A DNA stretch of 64,000 nt from Amylostereum areolatum (lineage: Eukaryota; Basidiomycota; Agaricomycetes; Russulales; Stereaceae), in contig SAXG01000002.1 of assembly GCA_012932865.1 (NCBI GenBank), positions 1,922,001 through 1,986,000 of the forward strand, in the 5' to 3' direction. Below the pieces are notes generated by a model. It had not been told where the DNA came from. It did not search any database and saw nothing but the letters and a program-made list of their open reading frames with translations. The translations under genes were made by a program, and so were the position numbers. Below are positions 35,031-46,714 of this stretch, in pieces. Within the stretch, counting starts at the first letter, position 1, and each line of letters starts with the position of its first letter.

Positions 35031-36972
35031 TGTGCCGATTGGTGAAGTTGGAGACAATGGGGAGGATGCCCCGACGGCGCGCGTTATACACGTTGCGGAG
35101 TAGCATTTAATTGATAGAGGCGTGGGATCGAGTTCGACAAGGAGGGAAAAGGCGTGTAAGACGGGCGTGGGTCGGCAGCTTCCAATGACCAAGGTTAGAG
35201 TAAGTCGGAATGTGAGCGGAATGCACGCACAGTGATTGACTGTAGTGATCAAAAGCGCCTTCTGATGGTTGGGTATTGCCATCCCGTCACGCTGTCCACG
35301 TTCCTTTGTCTTGGTCGACTCAGGTGATGGAATAAGTAAAGGAGGACGAGTCGACGACGCAATGAACTCACGACGCGCCGGCGACGCGGCCAGAAACTCG
35401 CACACCTCGCGATCACGTGATAAGCGTACAGACTTAGTGGCTTAGTCAGCCCGAAGGCCGTTCTTAGTTTTCATCCGTCCAACATTCCCAATTCACCGCT
35501 CTCGTGTATACCGTCTGTTGAACTTGACGTTCATTTAGCGCTATCAGCTCTCCTGTTTGAAGACGTGGTAATCACAGGATCCGCCTATCCCAGGTCCACC
35601 TCCTTTGGAGCGTGTCCCCTCGAACAGCCTGATGCCTTTGGAATCTCGCACAACTACAAGAGCAGCTTCTGGTGCTATTACTGTCCTGGAAATCTAGGAA
35701 TTTCAGCTATCTGGTGCGCATCCATCCAAGCTCACGTTTTTGAATCCTCCTGATACAAGGACCGGCGTGCGTTTATAGCTTCATAATCAGCGATGGCTTC
35801 CACCATGCGTCCCAAGGTCATCCCATCCCTTTCGTAACGTCCCTCCTGTATCAGGACCATCGGAAGTCCCCCCTATCGTATCTTTGTCTGGAATCCGGAT
35901 CGCGTCCTCAATGCCGCCAATTTTACGGTCCTACCTCCGACCTATCGATGTTCTCACCGCAGATGCCCGAAAGACTCCGCGGCTATATTCAGCATCCTCA
36001 GCGCTGGGTCTGAATATCATCCAGAGAAAGTTCCCTCCGGGAGGTTGGACAGGGCAAGGCCTGCGACGGGATAGACACTTGTGATAATTTCGGACGAGCG
36101 GCGGCCTTTGGTTTCCTTGATCCATGTCTTCTCAAGGAAAATTTCAGGCAAGCAGAGTCTGGCGTCAAGAAACAGAAGCATCACCTATCACCGACGATGG
36201 GAGAAAGATGAGGCCCAAAGTATGTGAAGCCAATCATCACAGCCGCCAGTCAGCCAAGGTTTCCTTCGTATGACATTCCCAGAGTCAAGACTGACTGTAC
36301 GACAATTTATCATACTCCTACACTTACTGCTGGTGAACACGAGTTGGCGTGATCGTTATCTTCTTGGCTCCACAGTCATACCCGTGCTCAATTTTACAGA
36401 GGCCGTGTGGGACGCATTCCGTGGTTCGTGTGATGTTCTTCGGTGCGCTTACACTTTATTTGCTCCCCAGATCCTCCAACTTACTTATCGTCCTTCATGA
36501 CTCCTTAAAGCTCCAGCCGTGGCGGACTTACGCGCACTTCAGCATCTGCTCTAGTCGTGCAAGCGGGATGTCCGCATTTGTGTCGTCTCCAACTCGGTAC
36601 GTGTATCCCTTCGCCTGAGCAAGAGGGATTCCAGCTGAACGAAGTGCATCCAGGTGGGACGGTGTCTTTACCAATCAGGAGGTTACACGCCGGAGATGGA
36701 AGATCGTCTACCGCTCTTTTTAACCCCCTTGTGGCAGCCGTAGAATATTCCAGCTTTCGCGAAGTCGTTGAATGTGGGAGAAACGCAGCTCGCGTAGACG
36801 CTAACACCGACCACCAAGCGTTGCAAGTGTCATAGGTGATAACCAACCCGGGGCCCGTAAGCTCTGGTCGGCAATATCCCTTCAGGCTGCAGCCTTTTCT
36901 AGTACTGAGCGGCTCCAAGGCCATTCCAAGGAGGTCTATATCAAGACGACGTAAGAACGTCCTTCTGACATG
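35031..36972. other. About 1.9 kb without a recognised gene
   Basis: Frames such as 36,505-37,017 on the minus strand are long but show no family signature and lie in the P450 promoter. Nothing else is supported. Confidence 0.4.
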
Positions 36973-36979
36973 TATAAAA
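36973..36979 (+). promoter_or_regulatory. TATA box of the P450 gene
   Basis: TATAAAA lies 91 bp ahead of the ATG at 37,064, in CATGTATAAAAGGCGG. Confidence 0.6.
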
Positions 36980-37063
36980 GGCGGTATACTGGCAGCAACG
37001 TCTCTCCAGCCTCCCATTTCCCGGTCACCTACCGCGTTTCGTTAGTCTTGCTTTCCTCTCAAT

Positions 37064-39438
37064 ATGACACTCCCCCCCACCGCTGCCGTTGCCGCATTCG
37101 TTGTTCTGGTCCTCTGCACCGCAAATGTGGGACTCCTGCTTTTTAGACGCGTTATCAAGGCGCGTGCGTTCCGCAACGTACCAGGACCATCGAGCAGCTC
37201 TTTCATGTCTGGTGAGTGCACAGGATGTCCTGGAATCTTGTACCCGCCATTCACCACCATATTGCCCAGGACACCTCAAGCAGCTCTACAGTCGAAACTC
37301 GATCACATGGCACCAACATCTCAGTGAAACGTATGGTCGTGTGGTTCAAGCTTCATGGGATCATGGGCGTATGTTTTGACTCAACCTTGGTTTCTCACAA
37401 GACCTACACTCATCTTCTTCTCCATGCGAAGGACATCCGAATTCTCATGGCGGATCCCAAGGCGTTGAGTCATATCCTTGTGAAGGACCAGTATGTCTTC
37501 GAAGAAACAGATTTTTTCATAGAGTAGGTATCACTACTGTTATAAGTACCGGTATGCCAACTCACCGTGTATAGGAGCAACCGTCTGATCTTCGGTGGTG
37601 GACTATTCGCATCCTTGGGTAAGGGCTTTTCGTGCTCTTCTAGAATAATAGTGTTTTGACGGCCGCTACTGCGTAGGTGGCGCTCATCGCAAGCAACGCA
37701 AACTCCTCAATCCCGTCTTTTCCGTCGCCCATATGAAGCTCATAGTTCCAGTTTTCCACCGCATCGCGCTTCAGGCGAGTTTGCTTGTGTTAGGAACGAT
37801 GGGTACCAGACTGACCTTTCTCTGGATCGTAGTTACAAGATCTACTCCGCAACAAGGTATCCGATGGCTCGCAGGAGATAGACATGCTGAACTGGATGGG
37901 GCGTCTCGCACTCGAAGCTATCGCTCAAGCCGGACTCGGACACAGTTTCAGGACGATGGACGGCGATGACCACCCTTATGCCCGTACCCTTAAGCATTTC
38001 TTGTACGCATCTGCTACCCGATCCCTTGCACCTTGACTCTAACGGAGCTGTAGGCCGACGTTTTCGGCCCTCTCGAAATGGGGCGCTCTTTTGCCATCGG
38101 GCCTTACTCGAATCTCTCCTGCATATACTCTTCGCTTTGTGGGCCGGTTGATGCCGTGGGACTACTTTGCACAGTCTCATGAGAATAGTGGACATCATGT
38201 CTGACTTTTCACAGAGTCTCTGGGACGACAAAAAGGCCTTGCTTGCGGAGGGCGATGACAAACTCGTGCATCAGGTCGACTGAGGGCAAGGATCTCATGA
38301 GCATCCTTTGTGCGTTGCGTTTGGTTTCATTGTCTGCCTGTCAATTTTCTGCACTCATCATGCTGTATTGTTTAGTGTCGGCGAACACCACAGCCTCTTC
38401 GGAAGATCAAATCCCGGATGCCGAGCTTCTCGCTCAGATGAGGTATGTTTTCGTCGGCGACTTATCCAAGTCTGACCCTATCGTGTTCAGCTCACTCATA
38501 TTCGCTGGGACGGACACGACTTCGTCCGCACTATCTCGTATTCTGTATCTATTGGCTCAGCACCCGGACGTGCAAGAAAAGCTTAGAGAAGAGCTTGCTG
38601 CTGTAGACGGCGCCAAGGGAAAACTAGCCTACGACGATCTAAACGCCTTACCTTACCTCGAGGCCGTGTGTCGTGAGACCCTACGTTTGTACGTCAGGCC
38701 ATTAGCGTTGCCTTTCTTTGCTAAGTTGGAACTTTCATTTCAGGTATGCCCCTGCTACGTTCGTCCAACGCGTGTACGGATTTCGCATTCTCCATCACAG
38801 CTTGGGTCTCACTCTTTGCGCTGCATCAATGTAGATCTCGGAAGGACATGGTTCTTCCCTTGGACCAACCGGTCAAGGGCGTCAACGGCGAAGATATACA
38901 TGAGTTATTCATTCCTACTGACACTGAGATCGTCGTCAATATCCGTGGCGTGAACTGTGACTATTCCATCTGGGGTGCTGATGCCCTGGAGTGGAAGCCT
39001 GAAAGGTGGCTCCGGCCGCTTCCCGAAAGCGTCACCAATGCCCGTATTCCCGGGGTATATTCCAATATGTACGGCCGTCTCCTTGCGTACATCTGCAGTA
39101 CTCAAGGACCCACAGGTTGACCTTCCTTGGTGGTGGTCGGGCATGCATGTGCGTCTTCCTCTTTACCTTCATACCCATGAATACGGCCTTATGGTTGGTT
39201 TTATCTGCAGTGGCTTCAAGTTCTCCCAGCTGGAGATGAGTGAGTCGTTCTCGAGGTTTTCTTTAAAGGACAGGAATGTCATTCGTTTTCAGAGGTCGTA
39301 CTATCTCAACTTGTGCACACGTTCCGCTTCTCGTTGTCCAAGCACGAGATCGAGTGGAACTTCGGCGGAATCGTCTTTCCGACAGTCAAAGGAGGCTCGG
39401 AGGACCCTCACCTCCCTCTCATTGTCTCGTTGGCTTAA
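37064..39438 (+). pseudogene. Cytochrome P450 (fungal monooxygenase), with frameshifts
   Basis: Membrane-anchored heme monooxygenase, substrate unknown. The N-terminal anchor MTLPPTAAVAAFVVLVLCTA is followed by the hinge FRNVPGPSS. Then come GHLKQLYSRNSITWHQHLSE, GGAHRKQRKLLNPVFSVAHM (C-helix), EIDMLNWMGRLALEAIAQAG, the I-helix LIFAGTDTTSSALSRIL, the K-helix ExxR in EAVCRETLRL, and the heme loop FLGGGRACIGFKFSQLEM with its Cys ligand. The end is EIEWNFGGIVFPTVKGG...VSLA. Extra bases break the frame near 37,347 (VVKLHGIMG), 38,178 (before MRIVDIM) and 38,281 (before EGKDLMSIL), and one junction after ETLRLY does not splice cleanly. Catalytic residues are all kept. Such P450 families are highly expanded in basidiomycetes. 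Confidence 0.82.
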
Positions 39439-39461
39439 AGGACGGTGAAGAGTGGCGCTGT

Positions 39462-39755
39462 CATCAGGAAAAACCTCCCTTACTAAAAATCTACTAATTA
39501 GAGGGGGACCTTCCTAATTCCCTGTTCCCGCTGCCAACCTGCAAGGCACTACGTCAACGTAGGTCCCTGTCACCCTTCTGGCCTCAACTATGTATTTGAA
39601 GTGCAAATATGAGGTCAATGTCGACGACGGTGCATCGAAATGTGTACGGGGTTTTGTGAGAATAGAGCCCGTTAGTTCACTTTAGGAAGGTCCCCCTCTA
39701 ACTAGCGCTAATTTGCTGGATTTGTTGATTTTAGTAAGGGAGGTTTTTCCTGATG
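39462..39755. mobile_element. Foldback/MITE-like element with 27 bp perfect terminal inverted repeats
   Basis: Outer arms 39,462-39,488 (CATCAGGAAAAACCTCCC...) and 39,729-39,755 are perfect inverted repeats of 27 bp. Inner arms 39,498-39,517 and 39,682-39,701 are a second perfect inverted pair of 20 bp (TTAGAGGGGGACCTTCCTAA). The spacer between inner arms is about 165 bp; the right arm has ~20 bp more between the pairs than the left. No transposase frame and no clear target-site duplication. Starts only 23 bp after the P450 stop. Confidence 0.75.
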
Positions 39756-40466
39756 GTGATAGTATTGATTTTCTGTTGTTCCCAAAACTTTTTGTGGTGC
39801 GTTCGTTGTCTCCTATCATTGTCAGGCTACCCGGACTGACGGCTTCACCAGTGACTGTATGGAAACATCGTGGTGTATGTATTAGACGTGGTACATCAAT
39901 GCGGAAATTTAGACTGTATATGCATACTGCGAAAGGGAAAGAACGCGACACATTTGGCCCACTAAACCGTTGGCACATACAGCCTTTCAACCAACTTGAA
40001 TTTCCAACGGCACCCTCTAGTCTCGTCCCCAGACCGTAGGCGGCGGGTGGTGCACTGGGGGATGCTCAAGCATGTCGACAGCTGAGTGTGAATGAAGGAT
40101 CGCCGGGATCGCCGACAGGGCCTTATACTCACATCTCACTCAAGTGGCTATAAGTGCCACGATAAATTCTCGCCTCAGATTCAGATGGTGGTGGCGACAG
40201 ACTGGTGAAAAAGACCGTCCAGGAAGTAGGAAACAGTTCGGTTCGGTACAAACCGGTTCGAACTACGTACTACTTAGTATGATCTGATCACTTCACCTCG
40301 CAGAGGGAAGGACATGGGTAATCTGTTCTCAAAATCCAGGACTTTGGACGCATAAATATTTCCAAGCAAAGACTTGCAGTACTATATTGTGGATAACGAA
40401 CCATGATCCCTGGTTTTCGGGGAGTACGATCGCCAAAATCAAGTTCTTAGCGGCCCCTGGTAATTC
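39756..40466. other. Intergenic after the foldback element
   Basis: A plus-strand frame (39,713-40,039) runs out of the foldback arm but has no recognised domain. Nothing else is seen. Confidence 0.4.
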
Positions 40467-41063
40467 TAAAGCGCCACTTTCGCTATGATCGTGAAGACAG
40501 GGCTGGCGTTCTTGGCGTCTCCAAATACTTCAAATGCACAGAGGTCAGCACAAGTAACCCTAGATCGAAGAGTCAACTTAGGACAAGTTTGCCTAACACT
40601 CACGGACGATGAAGTAGTCTTCCCCGGGGACAATATCTTCTGGCACGGTCACGTTGACGGCCCCAGAGCGAAGGTCAAACCCCGCGGCTAGAGCAGGAAC
40701 TGCAGGAAACGCTGATCAGCTATTGAATGTATAACATCGACGGACGTCTTCGTACACGGGGTGCCGGAAGGAGGGCTCGTTCCTTGCTTGAGGACGACAG
40801 ACGCGGCGTTGGAGATGTCCTTAGGCGCATCGGACGCATCCCTTGAAGATACGCCAATCAGTGGAGACAAACAGTAGGCCAGACAAATTGAAGACGTACC
40901 ATATCACCGTCTCCACGGAGCCCACGGTCCAAACGGTATTCGCAGATGGAGAAAGGATCTTCGGACTATAGACTACGTTGGCAGAGGCCGCAACGAGAGT
41001 CGGCACGATGGCGGTGACGGCGACGGCGACGGAGAGGTTCTTGAAAGGGCTCGTGAGTCTCAT
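40467..41063 (-). CDS. Secreted Kre9/Knh1-like (yeast cell-wall beta-1,6-glucan-type) protein
   Basis: Small surface protein of the Kre9/Knh1 N-terminal Ser/Thr-rich family. The signal peptide MRLTSPFKNLSVAVAVTAIV ends near VAASA. The domain then reads YSPKILSPSANTVWTVGSVE, TVIWDASDAPKDISNAASVV, LAAGFDLRSGAVNVTVPEDI and DYFIVLFGDAKNASPVFTI, matching the family pattern of an opening P-x-x-x-W and closing SPxFTI. Three introns, intact frame, about 130 residues. It ends soon after the domain, so the Ser-rich tail and GPI signal of longer members are absent. A TATA box (minus strand, 41,152-41,158) lies about 90 bp upstream of the ATG. Confidence 0.82.
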
Positions 41064-41151
41064 AGCTGCGTGAGCAGATGTAGATGAGAGAAGTAACTGT
41101 GAGTATGTCCAGTGTAAGGAGGACCTGAGGGGTCTAACGAGATGAAAAGAC

Positions 41152-41158
41152 TTTTATA
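41152..41158 (-). promoter_or_regulatory. TATA box of the Kre9-like gene
   Basis: TATAAAA on the minus strand, about 90 bp upstream of the ATG at 41,063. Confidence 0.6.
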
Positions 41159-41801
41159 CGTCCTTAGCACGGCTCGCACGGCATGTGGCCGCCGCGAACA
41201 AACGTGAGGTCGGGCCCACCTAGTCCACGATTTTCCCTCAAGGACTAGCCCTCGCCGCAAATTATCCCCGTCGGGATCGAAGATACCGTCATATTGACCG
41301 TATTTCATAGAAGAATGAGATACACGCCCCACATCAGGAGTTGAACGATGAAAGACCGAGTTTATAGATTCGCACGACGGTCAAAGGATCCCAATAAAAG
41401 CTGGGACATGGATACATGTCGTTGGCCGGGCGAAACTGGGGGTAGAATGAGAGAGGTGCAATGTGCATTGCAAAATGACCCACATCATCCAATCGACAAG
41501 CATGCACCGTAAGACGCGCCGCGTCGTTCGCCATCTATAGCCTGCCATATATCCAGAAGTAACGGCTGTTCATGAAAGACATCAGTCAAGCCAAGTTTGT
41601 ATGCACGTGAGATACGCACCCACTATAAACTGGACGACGAACAAGACGGAACCGTACATCCTTCGTTTGCCATGGCCCTCAAGAGGCTTATACAAACCGC
41701 GAATAATGATACAAGATCTGCGGAAAGGTCTACATTATAAGTACACGGAGCTGTATAGTATCATCTGCTCACATAACCGAAGTACGATCCCCAATACTGC
41801 G

Positions 41802-43258
41802 TCACGCATTGCCGTTCGTCTGCTCTCCAGCACCCACAGCAACCTTGAAGGGCCTGTTCAACATCATGCACCAAGTCCTCTCCGTCCTCCACTCCCACTG
41901 ACAGTCGGATAAGGTTCTCCCCAATGCCCAGCGCCGCGCGCTCCGCCGGCGGAATGCTGCCATGCGTCATAAGCGCGGGAAGCTCAGCCAGGCTTTCCAC
42001 GCCACCAAGGGACTCCGCGAGGGTGAACAGGCGCGTCGCTTCCAGGAAACGTTGGGCCTCCTCCAACCCTCCACGGATGCGGAAGGAGATCATCCCGCCA
42101 GTACGGGAACGAGCCATCGTGTTCTGGATCTTCGCCCTTCCAGGAATGAGTCGACGAACCGCGCCGCATGAGGAGATAGAGACCGCCGTGCAAGGGCGTT
42201 GCGCGGGTGGGAGCTTAGGCCAGGGTAGATCACCTGCTCGACGTGCGGGCTTTTCTGGAGCGCCCGCGCCACCGCCAACTGCATTCCTTCCCATGCTCGC
42301 GCATGCGAAGATGTAGCGTCTTCACAGCCGCGTTGCGCAAGCCACGAATCGTACGCACTCGGCACGGCACCGATGGCGTTCTGCAGGAAGGCGAGGCGAT
42401 CCCGTAGGACGGCGTGGTGCGCGGGGAGGATGGCAGCGCCCATGACAACATCGGAGTGACCGTTGACGTATTTGGTGAGGCTGTGGACGACGATGTCGGC
42501 GCCTTGAAGAAGGGGGGAAGAGTAGTAGGGAGAGAGGAAGGTGTTATCGACGAGGACGAGCGGGTTCGAAGGGTGGGAATGGGCAATAGAGACAATGCGA
42601 GGGATGTCGATGAGGCGAAGGGTGGGATTTGTAGGGGATTCGATCCATATGAGCTGGATGAAGCGGGTTATGATGCTAGTTTCAGAAAGGCCGGGGCGAA
42701 AAAAGTACCTTAGTATTCGGTCGAATCGCCTCGTTAACCTGCTCTTCATCTGCGTTCTCGAGGTCGACGAAGGTTGTTTCCAGGCCTTGGTTCTCCTTCG
42801 CAACCCGGCTCATGTAGCGGAATGTACCGCCATAGACATCGTTCACGCTAACAATATGGGCGTTAGGGCCTAGCGATTGAAGTACGGTCGCGGTGGTCGC
42901 AGAGCCAGAGGCAAAGGCAAGCGCATATGCGCCGCCGGATTCGATGGAAGCGAGCGTGCGCTCAAGGGCGTTGCGGTTTGGGTTTCCGGAGCGAGAATAC
43001 TCAAAACCCTGCGGCACTCGGTCAGTAAAGTGTAAAACGCCATCAAACCGATTATCTCACTACCTTGTGATTGCCTACGCCGTCCTGCTTGTATGTCGTA
43101 CTGAGCGAGATGCTGGGGATAACCGCGCCGGTCTCGGAACTGGGCTCAGAGCCAATATGAATGGCACGGGTGCCAAAGCCGTCAAGATCTTCAGGCAGAA
43201 GTTTGCGGAGACCGTTCGTGCGGGTTTGGGCGTGCAAGTCGAAAACCATGGGCGTCAT
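41802..43258 (-). pseudogene. CYS3: Cystathionine gamma-lyase, six isolated +1 shifts
   Basis: PLP enzyme of the transsulfuration route that splits cystathionine to cysteine. Blocks are FGTRAIHIGSEPSSETGAVI, STTYKQDGVGNHK, GFEYSRSGNPNRNALERTLA, AFASGSATTATVLQSLGP, VSVNDVYGGTFRYMSRV, WIESPTNPTLRLIDIP, VDNTFLSPYYSSPLLQGADI and HSLTKYVNGHSDVVMGA, where Lys is the Schiff-base residue. The C-terminal domain has ATRLFTLAESLGGVESLAEL and GIGENLIRLSVGVEDGEDL. One extra base each near 42,326, 42,296, 42,289, 42,134, 42,100 and 41,847 breaks the frame. Skipping all six gives an unbroken family protein ending AVGAGEQTNGNA at a TGA at 41,802. Six lesions of one type in an otherwise conserved housekeeping gene is odd. 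Confidence 0.88.
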
Positions 43259-43823
43259 GTGGCGGGAGGGAATGTGGGGAATGCATATTTGAGCGCGAGG
43301 TTACAGATTTTATACGAGCGTTCGTCGGTGTACGCGCGAGTTGCTGGGGATCGCGAGAGGATGACGACGTCGGTTCATGAGTAAGCCACGTGATGTTTTT
43401 CCATCTTTGGATGGCCGACCCTGACAGAAGGCTGACAGCCTTGGGCGGCTGCGCCCACCCAACGTCGTCGCCGTCTGCGACAGCGACGAGTCGCGATGCA
43501 TCATCGATGTCGTTGAAGACGACAGCGACGACAAAGCCTACGCAAAGTCGCCTGTTTGGACGTCACTGTCCCCCCTATTTTCTCGACCTGTTGTTCGTTC
43601 GTTCTACGCCTGTGCGTCCGATCCGAGTAGCGCTGTCAGCGTGAGGGCGCTCCCAAGTTCCGCCCGATACAAATGTTGTGGGCAGATGGCGTATGCCGGA
43701 TGCCCTGTCATGATCCAGTAAGCCGACTTGTGGTAAGCCCTTTTGCTGGGTAACGCGGTACGATCTTCAGGCCACCTTCCGTCGAATCCATGCGATCCTA
43801 GTCTACTTTTACTCGCGATAGCC

Positions 43824-43845
43824 TTGTCGAGAGTTCGGTCAGCCG
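43824..43845 (+). repeat. Inverted repeat, left arm (partner 44,800-44,821)
   Basis: 22 bp beginning TTGTCGAGAGTTCGGTCAGC are identical, in reverse complement, at 44,800-44,821. An outer ACTCGCG is also shared in both arms. The ~1 kb between them has no recognisable coding sequence. Confidence 0.85.
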
Positions 43846-44848
43846 GTGGTCGGCATATCATGTGACATCTCTTTTCGAACACCGACCGCCCTACAGCTAC
43901 AGTGCTAACCTGCAAACATAATCTTAGTATATTCTTTCCTGAGGTCTCCTCGTCCTTCTACATCAGCATCAGCGTCGTTTGGGATCCACCGAGGGTGTAC
44001 AACGATGTACATCGCTACTTCCGGGTCAGGATCCCAGGATTCTCGTCAGCAGAATCAGGATGACTTTTAGTACTAGTAAGTTCTCTTCGTCTGTATGCAT
44101 CCCTCGCCGCCGTTTCCTCCTCTTCCAAACACGTAACATTGGCACCAGGCCCTCTGGCACTTGCTCGTTTATCCCATTCTTTTGCTGATCCTCACGCAGT
44201 CATGCTACACGCACTTTCTCCTCCAGCTATCAACCTCAAACCCTGTCCGCCTCCCTTGGCCCCATCGACAGGACTCACCCACTCGGGACTCACTTCTTCC
44301 ACCCTCTTCGAGGAGACATCGGTCGGTGCGGACCAACACGAGCTCGTGACATAAGCCCACGTGCGGGACATACTCGAGCAGAACCTTGTCGAGAGGGTTA
44401 CCCCGCGCTCTACCAGGTGAACCCATCCCTGGGTCTCTCGACGTGACCGTTCGTGCGCGCAAATGCTTGTTTCTCCTGCAGCATCGCTTCCTCCTCGTCC
44501 CAGCTTATTCATATCCGAATCGAAGAAAGTTCCCGCCCATCAATTTCCCTGCAAACATCCCGCCTTCAAGCTTCAAGCTTCAAGCTCCAGGATTCAAGGT
44601 CGATGGCTCAGCCTCTACTACTAATTTAGCGGCATCTGTCACCGCACCCTTCGGCTACTACACAGACACCTCAGCTCATTGTGCAGGCTGTGAACCCACT
44701 GTAGACACCACCTGTACTGTAGATATCAAATCATATTTTCATATTTTCAGGTTATCGTTTGGATAAGCCTCAACATTTCGTGAGAAGTTCGGCAAAGCTC
44801 GGCTGACCGAACTCTCGACAACGACGCGCGAGTGATAGCAGACGTCTG

Positions 44849-44905
44849 ATGAGAGGATCCCGAGGTACGAGGGTTGACTCCATCGACGTCTGCTTTAGGA
44901 GACTA
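44849..44905 (-). repeat. Dispersed 57 bp repeat, copy B
   Basis: Differs at one base from copy A at 5272-5328 and lies 27 bp outside the right arm of the 43.8/44.8 kb inverted repeat. Confidence 0.9.
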
Positions 44906-45022
44906 TGCGATCCAGCACTTTGTTTAGATATGTACTCAACATAAACATTGTACAACTGGCAAACGATCCTTCTCTGATTCTCGAACCCAAGTTTTCCGTA
45001 CACCTAAGTTTCTCAAATAAGA

Positions 45023-46714
45023 CTACCTGATTGTCGAAAACTTGTACGTGGTACTCCACTTGAAGTCCTTTCCCGGTTCATCTACATAAAATTCCGATTC
45101 TGTCAGCGTCCTGGCAACGATGGGGTCGTGCCAGTCGAATTCGACGCACAGATCTGGTCGATCCCCCACTCAGGATTGTTGATTGCGGCAATCCAACCTT
45201 CCTGCTCGATAGCAACAGCAGATTGGGGGCTGTAAAAAAGCGTAGGGCCTCCGTGGACCTCTTTGCGCGGAGTGAGAAGGTAGTTGGCTGTGTATACTTG
45301 AACGGCCGGGGAGTCAGCGAAGATGTCGACTCTTCGAAAAAGGTCAGTTACGAAGGTTTTGTCGGTGGAGTGGCGAAAGCGTACCGAATACCGGACAGGT
45401 CGCTCCAGAGGCTCGTCCCCGGTTTATTTACCTCGGACCCATCGTAAATCCAGCAGTTGTCGTACCCTTGACAGCCTGAATAAACGGCGTCTTTAGCATC
45501 GACGTTGGCACGAAGGAAAGGGAAAGGGAAGACCTGGCCCGCAGACATTGACGGTCTCGTTCCATCGCGCGCCAATCTTTTGCGCCGTACGGAAGTCAAG
45601 CGCGGTGTCGCTAACGTCCAATACGGGTCCCGTAGGTACGCCATTGCTGTCGGTTTCGATGTAGCGGGAACTGTCAACTCGGAGGGTGTGGTTGAAGATG
45701 TTCGATGCATTCCAGTCGGAGCTGGCAGTGCGAAACCCATCCAGATTCCTGTCAAATAAAATATGCGCGCCATTGTTGGCCGACCTCAACAGAGGATGTA
45801 GTATGAACTGTATGCTTACCAGTAGATGTGCTGCGTCACCATTATGGGCGTCTTTTCCGTGGCAGTGGCGTGCACCTCGGTCTTAAGTTCTCCGGACGCA
45901 ACTGAGTGCGTGACCTTTCAAAATGGGCAACTGGACGTGAGCAGGCGGCTCGATGTCATAGAGCACGGGCGAGAACACACAAAAACCGAGACGTTTCCTG
46001 GGAATCCTTCGTCCGCAGGATCGAGATGGTGGTATGTTACGCTTGTGTCAGACTTAGAGACGATAGTCCAGTTGCGGCGATCCCAGCCATAGATACCTCC
46101 GTGAAGGGTGTCTTGGCCTGTTAGATCATGGTGGGTGAGGAAATGATTAGTGGTTACTAGTAGTGACAGGGTGCAGGACCGTCATGATCGTTAGTAGGAA
46201 TGTGGTAGACGTTGGATCCGTTCGCGGGCGGGTCTCGGGAACCTGGAATGGAGAACGTCCCTGCGGCAGAGATGAAATCATTTGGAGACAAGGAGATGGT
46301 GTAGTGTTGTCGTTACCATTCTTGATGCGATTCGCGTAACGCCCGACGATGGGGTTGAATACCGGATGTGCAGGGTCGGACAGCAACTTGGACTAAGAAC
46401 CAAACGGTGAGCACGAAGGTGGAGAAGAACCGCAGCGGCCGCGTCACCCACGCTGTCGTCGTATCCCGGAATAACATCGAGGGCTTCGCCATGCCGATCT
46501 TTGATCCATAGCTCGGCCATAGTCGCGCCAAACGAAACAAACTTCGCAGTAACGGAACCGTCTGGGGCCGATATGGTCGTGATGTCAAACGGCTATAGAT
46601 AGTGTCAGCGATGTGTTTTCTCGGAGGGTCAGTCCGTACCCATGGTTCTTGTTTCAGCCCAGCGAGAGCTCCTCCAGTAAACATGATAACGGCGACCAAT
46701 CCAGAGATCACCAT
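45023..46714 (-). pseudogene. Secreted aldose 1-epimerase (galactose mutarotase-like), one late frameshift
   Basis: Sugar mutarotase fold, exported. The signal peptide MVISGLVAVIMFTGGALAG is followed by FDITTISAPDGSVTAKFVSF, GATMAELWIKDRHGEALDVI and PGYDDS. Next come HPVFNPIVGRYANRIKNGTF and DTLHGGIYGWDRRNWTIVSK, with the family His in TLHGG. Later blocks are SGELKTEVHATATEKTPIMV, QHIYWSANNGAHILFDRNLD, GCQGYDNCWIYDG, VYTANYLLTPRKEVHGGPTL and AIEQEGWIAAINNPEWGIDQ. At least seven introns. Near 45,150 the frame slips; the raw frame stops at 45,103, while the other gives VEFDWHDPIVARTLTESEFY...TTYKFSTIR, clearly the natural end at 45,023. A minus-strand TATA-like GTATAAAT lies about 85 bp upstream of the ATG. 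Confidence 0.82.

Larger units (their letters stand above)
43259..45022. other. Intergenic with an inverted 22 bp pair and copy B of the 57 bp repeat
   Basis: No gene is recognised. It holds inverted TTGTCGAGAGTTCGGTCAGC-type repeats 1 kb apart, the 57 bp repeat (44,849-44,905) and a CTTCAAG heptamer array near 44,570-44,585. Confidence 0.5.

Noticed and set aside
36505..37017. 170-residue minus-strand ORF before the P450
   Set aside because: It overlaps the P450 promoter and TATA box, has no family signature and no introns, unlike nearly all genes here.
40200..40280. GGTTCGAAC B-box-like sequence near 40,254
   Set aside because: No matching A box or cloverleaf could be drawn around it, so no tRNA is called.
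4343..44905. 57 bp repeat as a tRNA-derived SINE
   Set aside because: The reverse strand has GGTTGACTCC, which is only close to a B box, and no A box is visible. Left as an unclassified repeat.
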